A DNA stretch of 64,000 nucleotides from Ralstonia sp. A12 (GTDB lineage Bacteria > Pseudomonadota > Gammaproteobacteria > Burkholderiales > Burkholderiaceae), in assembly GCF_000801955.1 (NCBI RefSeq), contig NZ_JSZO01000007.1, positions 248,001 to 312,000 of the forward strand, written 5' to 3'. This document shows, piece by piece, positions 1 through 9,793 of this stretch (its first letter is position 1; each line of letters begins with the position of its first letter). Below the pieces are notes generated by a model. That model had not been told where the DNA came from. It did no database searches and saw only the letters and a program-made list of their open reading frames with translations. Position numbers and translations under genes: made by a program.

Positions 1-1111
1 GGTCGCGCGACAGTGCTTTGCGCAACTCGGCCAGCACCGCATCGCGATGCTCGGCAGACTCCATGTCGATGAAGTCGATGATGATGATGCCGCCCAGGTT
101 GCGCAGCCGCAGTTGCCGCGCGATGGTGTGCGCGGCTTCCAGGTTGGTCTTGAAGATCGTGTCGTCAAAGTTGCGCGCGCCCACGTAGCCGCCGGTGTTG
201 ACGTCGATGGTCGTCATCGCCTCGGTCTGGTCGATCATCAGGTAGCCGCCGGATTTCAGATCCACCCGGCGCGACAGCGCGCGCTCGACTTCCGCTTCGA
301 TGTTGTACAGGTCGAAGATCGGACGCTCGCCGGTGTAGTGCGTCAGGCGTTCGACTACGGCCGGCGTGTATTCCTGCGCAAATTCGACGAGCTTCTGATA
401 GTTCTCGCGCGAATCGACCTGAATGCTGCGCGTCTCGTCTGTCACGAAATCGCGCAGCACGCGCTGGGCGAGGTTCAGGTCCTGATACAGGATCGACGGG
501 GCAGGCAGGGTGGTGGCGTTGTGGCGGATGGTCGCCCAGATCTTGCGCAGGTACGCAACGTCATTGGCGAGCTCTTCGTCGGTCGATTCTTCGGCGATGG
601 TGCGCACAATAAAGCCGCCGCGCTCGTCAGCGGGCACCATGGCGGTCACGCGCGCGCGCAGCGCTTCGCGCTCGGCCTCGTTACCGATCTTCTGCGAGAT
701 GCCGATGTGCGGGTCTTGCGGCAGATACACCAGCGTCCGGCCGGCAATGCTGACCTGTGTAGAGAGGCGCGCGCCCTTGGTGCCGATCGGGTCCTTGATG
801 ACCTGCACCATCAGCGCCTGGCCTTCGAACAGCGTTTTCTCGATCGCGACTTGCGGCGTGGGCGGGGCGTCCTTGGCATCGCGCGGGTGCCAGATGTCGG
901 CCACGTGCAGAAACGCCGCACGCTCCAGCCCGATATCGATGAAGGCCGACTGCATGCCCGGCAGCACGCGCACCACCTTACCCAGGTAGATGTTGCCGAC
1001 CAGCCCGCGCGTGAGCGTGCGCTCGATGTGGAGTTCCTGAACGGCGGCTTGCTGGACGATGGCCACGCGCGTTTCTTGCGGCGTGATATTGACGAGGATG
1101 TCTTCGGACAT
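1..1111 (-). CDS. rng: Ribonuclease G, C-terminal part outside window
   Basis: RNase E/G family endoribonuclease that matures the 5' end of 16S rRNA and takes part in mRNA decay. The visible 370 codons begin MSEDILVNITPQETRVAIVQ, the characteristic RNase G start. The S1 RNA-binding domain follows (about residues 35-120, with LVGNIYLGKVVRVLPGMQSA), and then the DNase I-like catalytic core. Both Mg-binding aspartate regions are visible (DVNTGGYVG and IIIIDFIDM). The gene runs off the left edge, so the small C-terminal domain cannot be judged; E. coli RNase G has 489 residues. It lies downstream of maf on the same strand with a 138-bp gap, an arrangement common in related genomes. It is intact as far as it can be seen. 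Confidence 0.95.
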   Translation of the reverse strand, partial: MSEDILVNITPQETRVAIVQQAAVQELHIERTLTRGLVGNIYLGKVVRVLPGMQSAFIDIGLERAAFLHVADIWHPRDAKDAPPTPQVAIEKTLFEGQALMVQVIKDPIGTKGARLSTQVSIAGRTLVYLPQDPHIGISQKIGNEAEREALRARVTAMVPADERGGFIVRTIAEESTDEELANDVAYLRKIWATIRHNATTLPAPSILYQDLNLAQRVLRDFVTDETRSIQVDSRENYQKLVEFAQEYTPAVVERLTHYTGERPIFDLYNIEAEVERALSRRVDLKSGGYLMIDQTEAMTTIDVNTGGYVGARNFDDTIFKTNLEAAHTIARQLRLRNLGGIIIIDFIDMESAEHRDAVLAELRKALSRD

Positions 1112-1249
1112 GGGGATACCTGGAGAGCGGGTTTCAGCACCCGCCTCTGGGCTGAACAGGTTGCCCGAAGCGTGTCTTGAAACCGGCCCTCGCACGCTGT
1201 CCGGTGCGTGCGTCAGCGGCCGGTCAGGGGGCGCGGGTTACAGCGGAAT

Positions 1250-1873
1250 CTACAGCGTGATGCCAGCCTGTGCGAGCAGTGCTGCCGTCTCGAACAAGGG
1301 GAGACCCATGATACCCGAATAGCTTCCCGAAATATGGGCGACAAAGGCGGCTGCGCGCCCCTGGATGCCGTACGCGCCGGCCTTGCCAAACGGCTCGCCG
1401 CTGGCGATGTAGCGGGCAATGTCGTTGTCTGTCAGCACGGCAAAGCGCACGTCGGAAATGGACAGCGCGTGCATCGGCGTGCCGCTGGCGGTAACGACGG
1501 TGACGGCGGTCAGCACGCGGTGTTCGCGGCCGGACATGCCGCGCAGCATGCGGTGGGCATCTGCGGCGTCGGTGGGCTTGCCGAGGATCTCGCCGCCCAG
1601 GCACACCGTGGTGTCGGACGTGAGGATCGGCAGGGCGGGGAGATGGCGCGCAATGCGGCGGCGCACAGCTGCCTGCGCCTTCAATGCGCAGACGCGCTGG
1701 ACGTAGTCGTCGGGCGTTTCGCCGGGGAGCACGGCTTCGAGTGCTTCGGCATCTTCATCGCCATCGGCCAGCAGCAGCTCGAAGCGCGCGCCGATCTGGC
1801 GCAGCAACTCCTGCCGACGCGGGCTTTGCGAAGCGAGATAGAGGTGTGGCGCGCCCAGTGCGTCCATGGTCAT
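1250..1873 (-). CDS. maf: Maf-like nucleoside triphosphate pyrophosphatase
   Basis: House-cleaning pyrophosphatase of the Maf/HAM1-like fold that hydrolyses non-canonical or modified nucleoside triphosphates to monophosphates in the cytosol. The protein has 207 residues. The substrate-binding signature [11 protein letters not shown] is at residues 14-24 and the central [16 protein letters not shown] motif is present. I chose the ATG at 1873 because it overlaps the rlmH stop as ATGA, indicating translational coupling; a start 12 codons upstream is possible but would lie inside rlmH. The exact member (dTTP/UTP-specific or m7GTP-specific) cannot be settled by eye. Confidence 0.93.
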   Translation of the reverse strand: MTMDALGAPHLYLASQSPRRQELLRQIGARFELLLADGDEDAEALEAVLPGETPDDYVQRVCALKAQAAVRRRIARHLPALPILTSDTTVCLGGEILGKPTDAADAHRMLRGMSGREHRVLTAVTVVTASGTPMHALSISDVRFAVLTDNDIARYIASGEPFGKAGAYGIQGRAAAFVAHISGSYSGIMGLPLFETAALLAQAGITL

Positions 1874-2340
1874 ACGCGATGGTATGGGTGGTTCTGCGTG
1901 ATGCTCCACGCGCGGTAGAGCTGTTCGGCCAGCAGCACGCGCACCATGCCGTGCGGCAGCGTCAGGCTCGACAGGCGGATCAGCGTGCGGGCTTTCGCCT
2001 TGAGCGCCGGGTCCAGCCCATCCGCACCGCCGATCACGAAAGCGATGTCGCCGCCTTCCTGCTGCCAGCCCGTGAGGGATTCGGCCAGGGCGACCGTGGT
2101 GAGGTCCTTGCCGCGCTCATCCAGCGCAATCATGCGGCAGCCCTTGGGCAGCGCGGCTTCGATGCGCGCGGCCTCAAGCTGCATGACGGTGGCGGCGGTG
2201 CGGCTGCCCGAGCGCTGCTCGGGCTTGATCTCGCGCAGTTCGATGCGCAGCTCGGGTGGCATGCGCTTGGCATATTCAGAGAAGCCGTCCTCGATCCAGG
2301 ACGGCATCTTGTGCCCGACGGCAACGATCAGCAACTGCAT
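1870..2340 (-). CDS. rlmH: 23S rRNA pseudouridine-1915 N3-methyltransferase RlmH
   Basis: SPOUT-family methyltransferase that methylates N3 of pseudouridine 1915 in helix 69 of 23S rRNA on the assembled 70S ribosome, using S-adenosylmethionine. At 156 residues it matches the usual family length. The N-terminus [19 protein letters not shown], the SAM-binding loop [10 protein letters not shown] and the C-terminal knot segment ([20 protein letters not shown]) are all typical. It sits 21 bp after rsfS, and its stop overlaps the maf start by four bases. The three genes are therefore probably co-transcribed as a ribosome-linked set. Confidence 0.97.
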   Translation of the reverse strand: MQLLIVAVGHKMPSWIEDGFSEYAKRMPPELRIELREIKPEQRSGSRTAATVMQLEAARIEAALPKGCRMIALDERGKDLTTVALAESLTGWQQEGGDIAFVIGGADGLDPALKAKARTLIRLSSLTLPHGMVRVLLAEQLYRAWSITQNHPYHRV

Positions 2341-2361
2341 GGCGAGACTGCCTGCTCGGCG

Positions 2362-3006
2362 TTACGCCGCGCGCTTCTTGGCCGGAGCGCGCTTGGCTGC
2401 CGTCTTGGTCGCCGTTTTTGCGGCGGCTGTTTTTGCAGTCTTCGTGGCGGGCTTGCCGGTGCCAGCTGCGCGCTTGGTAGCAGGCTTCTTGGCAGCGGTC
2501 TTGGCGGGAGCCTTCTTGGCCGGTGCTGCAGCTTTGGTCGGGCGCTCACCAGCCAGCGCGGGCTTGGTAGTGCGGCGCTTGGCCGGGGTGACTTCCTCGT
2601 CAGCCTCATCCTCGTCGTCATAGCCCTCGCTGGCCTTGGGCAGGCCGCGCTTGGCACCGGTACCACCAAGCTCGACGCGCACCGGCTTGTCACCCCAGAT
2701 TTCTTCCAGGTTGTAGTACTGGCGCAATTGCGGCTGGAAGATGTGGACCACGGCGTCGCCGCAGTCAACCAGCACCCATTCGCCCACGTCTTCGCCTTCC
2801 ACGGCGATGACGTGACCGCCGGCTTCCTTGACGGCGTCACGGACGGACGCGGCCAGAGCCTTGGTCTGGCGGTTGGACGTACCGCTGGCGATGACCGTGC
2901 GGTCGAACAGTTCGGTCAGGTGCGTCGTGTTGAAGACCTTGATGTCTTGCGCCTTGACGTCTTCGAGCGCGTCGACGATCACGCGTTGTAGTTTGCGAAT
3001 ATCCAT
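2362..3006 (-). CDS. rsfS: Ribosome silencing factor RsfS with lysine/alanine-rich tail
   Basis: RsfS (Iojap/YbeB family) binds uL14 on the 50S subunit and blocks subunit joining when nutrients are short. The conserved domain occupies about residues 1-110 (MDIRKLQRVIVDALEDVKAQ, then DRTVIASGTSNRQTKALA and GEWVLVDCGDAVVHIF). The protein has 214 residues, whereas family members usually have about 105-140. The extra C-terminal stretch of about 100 residues is made almost only of Lys, Ala, Pro, Thr and Arg in PAKK/AAKK repeats, like histone H1 or AlgP tails. That tail should be disordered and strongly basic. The gene lies 64 bp downstream of nadD, the common rsfS neighbour. Confidence 0.95.
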   Translation of the reverse strand: MDIRKLQRVIVDALEDVKAQDIKVFNTTHLTELFDRTVIASGTSNRQTKALAASVRDAVKEAGGHVIAVEGEDVGEWVLVDCGDAVVHIFQPQLRQYYNLEEIWGDKPVRVELGGTGAKRGLPKASEGYDDEDEADEEVTPAKRRTTKPALAGERPTKAAAPAKKAPAKTAAKKPATKRAAGTGKPATKTAKTAAAKTATKTAAKRAPAKKRAA

Positions 3007-3070
3007 ACTGAGTGAGAAGAACGTTTAAAAGGCGAGAAAAAAGGTCAAAAAAGCGCTTGGGGAAGCGCGG

Positions 3071-3781
3071 TCAGGCACTGACCGTGCCATTGGCACGGCG
3101 GTACAGCGAATGCGATTGGATCAGGTCGGCAACACCGGCAGGCAGGTCGGCGTCGCAGCGCGCGCCGGTAGCAAGTTGCTGGCGCAGGCGGGTGGACGAC
3201 AGGTCGACGGCCAGCGTCTGGTCGATCCACATGTGACCGGCGGGTGCGCATTGTACCAATGCCGTGTCGCCCCGGCGCACATCGAGTTCACGCTGCACCG
3301 GCACATGCAGCGCGTGCAGGTCGAAACCGGGTCGCGTGGCCACACACAGGTGCACGTATTCAAACAAGTCTTGCCAGCCGTGCCAGGTGTCCAGACCAAC
3401 GAGCTGGTCCGCGCCCATGAGCCAAGCCATGGACGTATCGGGGCCGTAGACGCCGCGCAACTCGCGTACGGTGTCGATCGTGTAGCTGGGGCCGTGGCGA
3501 TCGACTTCCATGCTGCTCACGTGAACCCGGGCGCGCCCGCCGCGTACCGCTTTGGCGGCCAGTTCAGTCATGGCAAAGCGCAGCGGGGCGGGTGTGATGT
3601 CGGCGGCTTTCTGCCACGACACGCCGGTCGGAATCCACAACAGCTCATCTAGGTCAAGCCGGGCGATGCACAGTTCGGCCAGGGCGATGTGACCGACATG
3701 CGGCGGATCGAACGTGCCGCCCAGCAAGCCCAGGCGGTAGGGGCGGTCGAGATCGGGGCGGACGAAGGTGGGAAGCGTCAT
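3071..3781 (-). CDS. nadD: Nicotinate-nucleotide adenylyltransferase
   Basis: Transfers AMP from ATP to nicotinate mononucleotide, giving deamido-NAD in NAD biosynthesis. The protein has 236 residues. The nucleotidyltransferase motif [11 protein letters not shown] is at residues 21-31 and the C-terminal [11 protein letters not shown] corresponds to the family ISSTxIR motif. The ATG at 3781 overlaps the hemF stop as ATGA, which decides the start over an in-frame codon 23 codons upstream. It forms a row with rsfS, rlmH and maf. Confidence 0.96.
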   Translation of the reverse strand: MTLPTFVRPDLDRPYRLGLLGGTFDPPHVGHIALAELCIARLDLDELLWIPTGVSWQKAADITPAPLRFAMTELAAKAVRGGRARVHVSSMEVDRHGPSYTIDTVRELRGVYGPDTSMAWLMGADQLVGLDTWHGWQDLFEYVHLCVATRPGFDLHALHVPVQRELDVRRGDTALVQCAPAGHMWIDQTLAVDLSSTRLRQQLATGARCDADLPAGVADLIQSHSLYRRANGTVSA

Positions 3782-4686
3782 ACCCAGTCGCGCGCCGGCA
3801 GGAAATCGGTGTACAGCGCCGCTTCCGGGGAGCCCGCTTCGGGCTGCCAATCGTAGCGCCAGTTGGCCACGGGCGGCATCGACATCAGGATCGATTCCGC
3901 ACGGCCGCCGCTTTGGAGGCCGAACAGCGTGCCGCGGTCAAACACCAGGTTGAATTCGACATAGCGGCCACGGCGATAGGCTTGGAAATCGCGTTCGCGC
4001 TCGCCGTAGGGCGTGGCGTGGCGTTGCTCGGCGATGGGCCGCCAGGCGGGCAGGAAGGCGTCGCCCACCGAGCGCATCATCTCGAAGCTGCGCTCGAAGC
4101 CGAGTTCGGCAAAGTCGTCGAAGAAGATGCCGCCGATGCCGCGCGCTTCCTTGCGGTGCTTCAGATAGAAATAGTCGTCGCACCACTGCTTGAAGCGCGG
4201 GTACAGCTCGTCGCCGTAAGGGGCCAGGGCACCCTGGCAGGTGCGGTGGAAGTGCGACGCGTCGTCGGTGAAGCCGTAGTAGGGTGTCAGGTCCATGCCG
4301 CCGCCGAACCACCAGACGGGCTCGGCATCGGGCCGCACGGCGACGAAGCAGCGCACGTTCATGTGCACCGTCGGCACGTACGGGTTGCGCGGGTGGAAGA
4401 CCAGCGACACGCCCATCGCCTCGAAGCCGCGCCCGGCCAGTTCGGGCCGGTTGGCGGTAGCGGAGGGGGGCAGGGTGTCGCCCATCACGTGCGAGAAGCC
4501 GACGCCGCCGCGCTCCAGCAACGCGCCGCCTTCGAGGATGCGGGTGCGGCCGCTGCCGCGCAGGCGCTCGGTGGGCGGTTTGTCCCACGCATCGGTGGCG
4601 AAGGTGCCGCCGTCGAGTGCGCCGGCAGCGGTGGTGATGCGGTCCTGCAGGTCCAGCAGGTAGGCGCGGACGGCTTGGGTATCCAT
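3778..4686 (-). CDS. hemF: Oxygen-dependent coproporphyrinogen III oxidase
   Basis: Aerobic haem biosynthesis enzyme that oxidatively decarboxylates two propionate groups of coproporphyrinogen III to give protoporphyrinogen IX. The start at [20 protein letters not shown] gives 302 residues, close to the 299 of E. coli HemF; an ATG 12 codons upstream (at 4722) is an alternative. Typical segments include [35 protein letters not shown] and [10 protein letters not shown]. The last residues overlap the nadD start. Confidence 0.96.
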   Translation of the reverse strand: MDTQAVRAYLLDLQDRITTAAGALDGGTFATDAWDKPPTERLRGSGRTRILEGGALLERGGVGFSHVMGDTLPPSATANRPELAGRGFEAMGVSLVFHPRNPYVPTVHMNVRCFVAVRPDAEPVWWFGGGMDLTPYYGFTDDASHFHRTCQGALAPYGDELYPRFKQWCDDYFYLKHRKEARGIGGIFFDDFAELGFERSFEMMRSVGDAFLPAWRPIAEQRHATPYGERERDFQAYRRGRYVEFNLVFDRGTLFGLQSGGRAESILMSMPPVANWRYDWQPEAGSPEAALYTDFLPARDWV

Positions 4687-4834
4687 CAGATTCGGGCGGG
4701 GCCGCTCGTGCGGCCGAGTCATGCGGTTGTCACCATTGTAGCGGGCGGGCCGCTGAAGCAAGTCCGGGATCACCCTGGGTGACGGATGCCGCGCCTGCCC
4801 TGAATTGGGGCATCGGCGCGGTCAAACAGCAGGT

Positions 4835-6103
4835 TTAGTGACGAATGGCGCGGTGACCAATATCGGTGCGGTACTGTGCGCCATCGAACTGGATCTGCTC
4901 GATCGCGCCATATGCTGCCCGCTGGGCCGCCTTAACGGTGTCGGCTAGGCCGACGACGCACAGCACGCGGCCACCGTTGGTGGTCAGCACGCCGTCCTTG
5001 AGCGTGGTGCCGGCGTGGAAGGTGACGCTGTCTTCCGTCTCCTTCGGGATGCCGGTGATGACGTCACCCTTGCGCGGTGTTTCCGGGTAGTTGTGGGCGG
5101 CCATCACCACGCCCAGCGCGGTGCGGCGGTCCCAGTCGAGTTCCATGCCGTCGAGCTTGCCGTCGATGGCGCGGTCGAGCACGTCGTACAGGTCGGTCTT
5201 CATGCGCGCCATGATGGGCTGCGTTTCCGGGTCGCCCATGCGGCAATTGAATTCGAGCGTCTTGGGCGTGCCGTCGGCGTCGATCATCAGGCCGGCGTAC
5301 AGGAAGCCGGTGTAGGGGATGCCGTCTTTCTCCATGCCACGGATGGTCGGCATGATGATCTCGCGCAGCGCGCGGGCGTGCAGCGTGGGCGTGACCACCG
5401 GCGCGGGCGAGTAGGCGCCCATGCCGCCCGTATTGGGGCCGGCGTCGCCGTCGAGCAGGCGCTTGTGGTCTTGGCTGGTGGCCAGTGCCACCACGTTCTT
5501 GCCATCGCACACGACGATGAAGCTGGCTTCTTCGCCGGCCAGGAATTCTTCGATCACCACGCGTGCGCCGGCATCGCCCAGGCGGTTGTCGGCCAGCATC
5601 ATGTCGATGGCGCCATGTGCTTCTTCCAGCGTCATGGCCACGACCACCCCCTTGCCGGCAGCCAGGCCGTCGGCCTTGATGACGATCGGGGCGCCTTCTT
5701 GGTCAACGTACGCGTGCGCCTGTGCGGCGTCGCTGAAGGTCTGGTACTTGGCAGTCGGAATGCCATGACGATGCATGAACGCCTTGGCGAAATCCTTCGA
5801 CGATTCGAGCTGCGCCGCGGCCTGGGTCGGCCCGAAGATGCGCAGGCCCTTGGCTCGGAACAGATCGACGATACCGGCAGCCAGCGGTGCTTCCGGGCCC
5901 ACCACCGTGAAGTGGATGCCTTCGCGCTCGGCAAATGCGGCCAGCACTTCCGGATCCGTGATCGGCAGGTTTTGCAAGCGCTTGTCGAGCGCCGTGCCAC
6001 CGTTGCCTGGCGCCACGTACACCACCTGCACCTTGGGCGAGCGTGCCAGCTTCCATGCCAGGGCGTGCTCTCGACCGCCCGAACCGACCACCATCACTTT
6101 CAT
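4835..6103 (-). CDS. purD: Phosphoribosylamine-glycine ligase (GAR synthetase)
   Basis: ATP-grasp enzyme for the second step of de novo purine synthesis, joining glycine to 5-phosphoribosylamine. The 422-residue length is standard. The N-terminal MKVMVVGSGGREHALAWKL is the family hallmark, followed by the ATP-grasp core (VIKADGLAAGKGVVVA, FLAGEEASFI) and the metal/substrate region LEFNCRMGDPETQP. It follows yebC on the minus strand, but a strong terminator hairpin lies between them. It therefore probably has its own promoter in the short gap. Confidence 0.97.
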   Translation of the reverse strand: MKVMVVGSGGREHALAWKLARSPKVQVVYVAPGNGGTALDKRLQNLPITDPEVLAAFAEREGIHFTVVGPEAPLAAGIVDLFRAKGLRIFGPTQAAAQLESSKDFAKAFMHRHGIPTAKYQTFSDAAQAHAYVDQEGAPIVIKADGLAAGKGVVVAMTLEEAHGAIDMMLADNRLGDAGARVVIEEFLAGEEASFIVVCDGKNVVALATSQDHKRLLDGDAGPNTGGMGAYSPAPVVTPTLHARALREIIMPTIRGMEKDGIPYTGFLYAGLMIDADGTPKTLEFNCRMGDPETQPIMARMKTDLYDVLDRAIDGKLDGMELDWDRRTALGVVMAAHNYPETPRKGDVITGIPKETEDSVTFHAGTTLKDGVLTTNGGRVLCVVGLADTVKAAQRAAYGAIEQIQFDGAQYRTDIGHRAIRH

Positions 6104-6131
6104 GCTGTACCTGCCTAAAAATTCGAAATCT

Positions 6132-6169
6132 GGAAAACAAAAACGGCGATCGTGGGTTCGATCGCCGTT
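6132..6169 (-). terminator. Rho-independent terminator after yebC
   Basis: Perfect 11-bp stem (6142-6152 with 6159-6169, core AACGGCGATCG) and 6-nt loop. Read on the minus strand, it is followed by a T-rich run from the A-rich bases at 6132-6143. It lies 18 bp after the yebC stop and before purD. Confidence 0.85.
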
Positions 6170-6186
6170 ATGCGCGCGTCCCGGTC

Positions 6187-6912
6187 TTACTCTCCGATGA
6201 CCGCGTTGGTGAAGACTTCCTGCACGTCGTCCAGGTTTTCCAGGACGTCGAGCAGCTTCTGCATCTTGACCGCATCTTCGCCGGTGAACACGACTTCGGT
6301 CTGCGGCTTCATGATGACTTCGGCCAGCTCCGCCTTGAAGCCGGCGGCTTCCAGCGCAGTCTTGACCTTGCTGAAATCGTGCGGCGGGCAGATGACTTCC
6401 AGCGCGCCGTCTTCGTGGGTGACGACGTCGTCAGCGCCGGCTTCGAGCGCGGCGTCCATCAGCTTGTCTTCGGGCGTGCCCGGGGCATAGATGAACTGGC
6501 CGATGTGGTCGAACATGAACGCTACCGAGCCCGATGTGCCCATGTTGCCGCCGTACTTGTCGAACCCGTGGCGCACTTCCGCCACCGTGCGCGTGCGGTT
6601 ATCGGTCAGGCAGTCGACGATGATGGCTGCGCCGTTGATGCCGTAGCCTTCGTAGCGGATTTCTTCGTAGTTCGCGCCTTCCAGGCCACCCACGCCGCGG
6701 GCAATGGCACGCTGGATGTTGTCCTTGGGCATGTTGGCGTCGGTGGCCTTGTCCATGGCCAGACGCAGGCGCGGGTTGGAGTCGGCATCGCCGCCGCCCA
6801 GACGGGCCGCCACGGTGATTTCCTTGATCAGGCGCGTCCAAATCTTGCCGCGCTTGGCGTCGGCAGCGGCTTTTTTATGCTTGATGTTGGCCCATTTGGA
6901 ATGACCGGCCAT
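6187..6912 (-). CDS. YebC/PmpR family regulatory/translation factor
   Basis: Widespread TACO1/YebC family protein of 241 residues. It is historically annotated as a transcriptional regulator, and more recently linked to relief of ribosome stalling. The start [20 protein letters not shown] is the family hallmark and fixes the start at 6912, although the frame stays open upstream. [20 protein letters not shown] and [20 protein letters not shown] are conserved family segments. No operon partner is evident: it has its own terminator and a divergent gene upstream. Which of the YebC subgroups it belongs to cannot be told by eye. Confidence 0.94.
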   Translation of the reverse strand: MAGHSKWANIKHKKAAADAKRGKIWTRLIKEITVAARLGGGDADSNPRLRLAMDKATDANMPKDNIQRAIARGVGGLEGANYEEIRYEGYGINGAAIIVDCLTDNRTRTVAEVRHGFDKYGGNMGTSGSVAFMFDHIGQFIYAPGTPEDKLMDAALEAGADDVVTHEDGALEVICPPHDFSKVKTALEAAGFKAELAEVIMKPQTEVVFTGEDAVKMQKLLDVLENLDDVQEVFTNAVIGE

Positions 6913-7095
6913 GAAACTCTCCGAGCGGAATGCGGTGGAAATAGTGCGATGCATGGCGCCCAGATGGCGGTCTGACGCCACCTGCGCGCTCTATAATCGG
7001 TCGCAGATTTTAGCATGCTGCACACGTCCGCCGTCCCGTCCATCCGGTCGACTTGTGCGTGTGGTATCCCCCTGATTGATCCTTGTCCAAACGCC

Positions 7096-8655
7096 ATGAC
7101 CGATCCCATTCTGATTGCCAAGAACGCCAAAGCCGAACTGGTGCTCCTGCCCCAGCTCGCCAACCGGCATGGCTTGATCACCGGCGCCACCGGCACCGGC
7201 AAGACCGTCACCCTGCAGACCATCGCGCAAGGCTTGTCCAAGATCGGCGTGCCGGTCTTCCTGGCCGACGTGAAAGGTGACCTGACCGGCATCTCGCAGC
7301 CGGGCCAGTCGAACGACAAGCTCAAGGCGCGCCTGCAGGAGCGTGGTCTGGAAGAACCGCAATGGGCCGGCTGCCCGGTCACGCTGTGGGATGTGTACGG
7401 CGAGAAGGGTCACCCCGTGCGCGCCACCGTGTCCGACATGGGCCCGCTGATGCTTGCGCGCATGCTGGAGCTCAACGACATCCAGACCGGCGTGCTCAAT
7501 CTTGTCTTCAAGATTGCGGACGACTCCGGCCTCGCGTTGCTCGACATGAAGGACCTGCGTGCGATGCTGCAGCACGTCGGTGAGCATTCGTCGGACTACA
7601 CGAACAAGTACGGCAACATTTCGTCGGCCAGCATCGGGGCCATCCAGCGCAACCTGATCGCGCTGGAAGAGCAGGGCGCCGACAAGTTCTTCGGCGAGCC
7701 GATGCTCGACATCAACGACCTGATGCAGACCGTGCGCGGCCAGGGCGTGATCAACATTCTGGCGGCGGACAAGCTGCTCAACGCCCCCAAGCTGTACGCG
7801 ACGTTCCTGCTGTGGATGCTCTCCGAGCTGTTCGAGCATCTGCCGGAAGTGGGCGACATGGACAAGCCGAAGCTGGCCTTCTTCTTTGACGAGGCGCACT
7901 TGTTGTTCAACGATGCGCCGCCCTCGTTGCTGCAGAAGGTGGAGCAGGTGGTGCGGTTGATCCGCTCCAAGGGCGTGGGCGTCTACTTCGTGACGCAGAA
8001 TCCCGCTGACGTACCCGACACGGTGCTCGGCCAGCTTGGCAATCGCGTGCAGCACGCGCTGCGCGCCTTTACCCCGCGCGACCAGAAGGCCGTGAAGGCG
8101 GCGGCCACCACCATGCGCGCGAACCCCGAATTCAACATCGAACAGGCGATCGGCGAGCTGGCTGTGGGTGAGGCGCTCATCTCCATGCTGGACGAGGGCG
8201 GTCGCCCCGAGATTACGGAGCGTGCGTTTGTTGTGCCGCCCGCATCGCGCATCGGGCCGATCTCGGATGACGAGCGCCGCGCGCTGATTGCCAATTCGCT
8301 GGTGGCCGGTCGCTATGACACGGCAATTGATCGTGAATCGGCTTATGAAAGCCTGACCGGACGTGTGGCGGCGGGCGGGGCAGCACCTGCGCCGACCTCG
8401 GGTTCGATCGGTACGGATTTCGGTGCCTCTAGCGGTTCAGCGCCGGTTCCGGCCCCCGCACCTGCGCAGGAGGGCGGTGGCTGGCTGGGTGAGGTCGGCT
8501 CGATTCTGACCAAGGGCACGGGGCGTACCGGCCGTGGCGATTCGATTGTCGAAACGCTGGCCAAATCGGCGACACGTACGATCGGCTCGACCATCGGGCG
8601 TGAAATCGTGCGCGGGGTACTGGGCAGCATCCTGGGCGGGTCGAAGAAGCGCTGA
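7096..8655 (+). CDS. HerA/YjgR-like helicase-family ATPase (DUF853)
   Basis: Soluble FtsK/HerA-like P-loop ATPase of 519 residues, similar in layout to E. coli YjgR; the biological role of this family is not established. Walker A GATGTGKT is at residues 30-37 and Walker [13 protein letters not shown] is near residue 260. A segment rich in Gly, Ala and Pro (about residues 420-470) precedes a C-terminal region that ends in repeated glycines ([19 protein letters not shown]). I chose the ATG at 7096 ([18 protein letters not shown]); upstream in-frame codons encode a non-conserved, cysteine-containing stretch. Confidence 0.88.
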   Translation: MTDPILIAKNAKAELVLLPQLANRHGLITGATGTGKTVTLQTIAQGLSKIGVPVFLADVKGDLTGISQPGQSNDKLKARLQERGLEEPQWAGCPVTLWDVYGEKGHPVRATVSDMGPLMLARMLELNDIQTGVLNLVFKIADDSGLALLDMKDLRAMLQHVGEHSSDYTNKYGNISSASIGAIQRNLIALEEQGADKFFGEPMLDINDLMQTVRGQGVINILAADKLLNAPKLYATFLLWMLSELFEHLPEVGDMDKPKLAFFFDEAHLLFNDAPPSLLQKVEQVVRLIRSKGVGVYFVTQNPADVPDTVLGQLGNRVQHALRAFTPRDQKAVKAAATTMRANPEFNIEQAIGELAVGEALISMLDEGGRPEITERAFVVPPASRIGPISDDERRALIANSLVAGRYDTAIDRESAYESLTGRVAAGGAAPAPTSGSIGTDFGASSGSAPVPAPAPAQEGGGWLGEVGSILTKGTGRTGRGDSIVETLAKSATRTIGSTIGREIVRGVLGSILGGSKKR

Positions 8656-8809
8656 GCGTTTCTGACCTGCGTCAGCCATCCAGCAGCGCGCTGGATGAGA
8701 CCGCTCCTGCGCTTGACCGCACGCAATACCTAGCCCGCCAGTCTCCCTAGACTGCATCGGGCCGAGGCATCATCCGGTGCCGCGGCCCTCAATCCGGGAG
8801 ATTTGGCAT

Positions 8810-8962
8810 ATGACCGCACTCAAGATCTTGTTCACGACCGATACCGGCCTGGCGAGCCTCGCCGTCATCGGCTTTCTCATCGGCATGGGCGCCTTCTTCT
8901 CGCGCCTCTTCGTCCGCAAGATGCGTGAAGAAGAGCGTGCCGCCAAGCAGCGCCAGGCTTGA
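8810..8962 (+). CDS. DUF3149 small single-pass membrane protein
   Basis: Protein of 50 residues starting MTALKILFTTDTGLASLAVI, preceded by a GGGAG ribosome binding site. A single hydrophobic helix (about residues 12-32) is followed by a charged tail (FVRKMREEERAAKQRQA). This matches the DUF3149 family, common in Betaproteobacteria and without known function. The longer frame from 8777 would add 11 residues without a ribosome site and is less likely. A bidirectional terminator lies just downstream. Confidence 0.8.
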   Translation: MTALKILFTTDTGLASLAVIGFLIGMGAFFSRLFVRKMREEERAAKQRQA

Positions 8963-9025
8963 TCGGACGCAGCTGCCGGCGTCCGAGGGCTCCCGCTACC
9001 TCACGGCCATCGCGCGCACCAAAGC

Positions 9026-9056
9026 AAACAGCCGGCATTGCCGGCTGTTTTTGTTT
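9026..9056. terminator. Bidirectional terminator between the DUF3149 gene and upp
   Basis: Perfect 11-bp stem with a 3-nt loop (9026-9036 with 9040-9050, core ACAGCCGGC). The stem ends in AAA/TTT and is followed by TTGTTT on the plus side, between two convergent genes. It can serve both. Confidence 0.85.
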
Positions 9057-9074
9057 GCGCAAAACGAAGCGCGA

Positions 9075-9725
9075 TCAGTTTTTCGTGCCGAACAGGCGGT
9101 CGCCCGCATCGCCCAGGCCAGGGATGATGTAGGCGTTTTCGTCCAGGTGCGAATCGAGCGAGGCCACGAACAGCTTCACGCCCGGATGCGCCTGCTGGAA
9201 CACTTCCACACCTTCCGGCGCGGCCACCAGGGCCAGGAAGAGGATGTTCTCGTCCGGCACGCCGCGCTTCTTCATCACGTCGATGGCATGCACGGCCGAG
9301 TAGCCGGTGGCGACCATCGGATCGCACAGGATGAAGGTGCGGTCTTCCAGATCCGGCAGGCGCACGAGGTATTCCACCGGGCGATGGTGCTCGTCACGGT
9401 ACACACCAATGTGGCCGATGCGCGCCGACGGAATCAGCTCCACCAGCCCATCGCTCATGCCCACGCCTGCGCGCAGCACCGGCACCACGGCCAGCTTGCG
9501 GCCCGCGATGACGGGCGCTTCCATCGGGCCCATCGGCGTGTCGATGTGGCGGTTGGTCAGCGGCAGGTTGCGCGTGATCTCATAGCCCATCAGCAGCGTG
9601 ATCTCGCGCAGCAGCTCGCGGAACGTGCGCGTGGACGTGTCCTTGTCGCGCATGTGCGTGAGCTTGTGCTGGATCAGCGGGTGATTGAGGATGAACAGGT
9701 TCGGAAAGCGCGGATCTTGTTTCAT
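9075..9725 (-). CDS. upp: Uracil phosphoribosyltransferase
   Basis: Pyrimidine salvage enzyme making UMP from uracil and PRPP. The start [20 protein letters not shown] gives 216 residues (E. coli 208). The PRPP-binding loop [14 protein letters not shown] and the uracil-binding C-terminal segment ([17 protein letters not shown]) are present. It lies 68 bp downstream of an NCS1-type permease on the same strand. The pair may therefore be an import-and-salvage unit for uracil or cytosine; the substrate link is inference. Confidence 0.97.
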   Translation of the reverse strand: MKQDPRFPNLFILNHPLIQHKLTHMRDKDTSTRTFRELLREITLLMGYEITRNLPLTNRHIDTPMGPMEAPVIAGRKLAVVPVLRAGVGMSDGLVELIPSARIGHIGVYRDEHHRPVEYLVRLPDLEDRTFILCDPMVATGYSAVHAIDVMKKRGVPDENILFLALVAAPEGVEVFQQAHPGVKLFVASLDSHLDENAYIIPGLGDAGDRLFGTKN

Positions 9726-9793
9726 AGCGGCGAGGGATTCGGTTTTGGGGCGCATTGTACCGGCGCGCCCCTTGGGTCGATTGTCTGGGCGGC

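Noticed and set aside
1213-1232. Sequence GGCCGGTCAGG resembling the leader repeat of the purine locus
   Set aside because: Only the GC-rich part matches and the hairpin is absent. It is probably chance in this composition.
1684-2991. Open frame of 435 codons antisense to maf, rlmH and rsfS
   Set aside because: It runs across three well-recognised genes and encodes Gly/Arg/Leu repeats only because of the repetitive rsfS tail.
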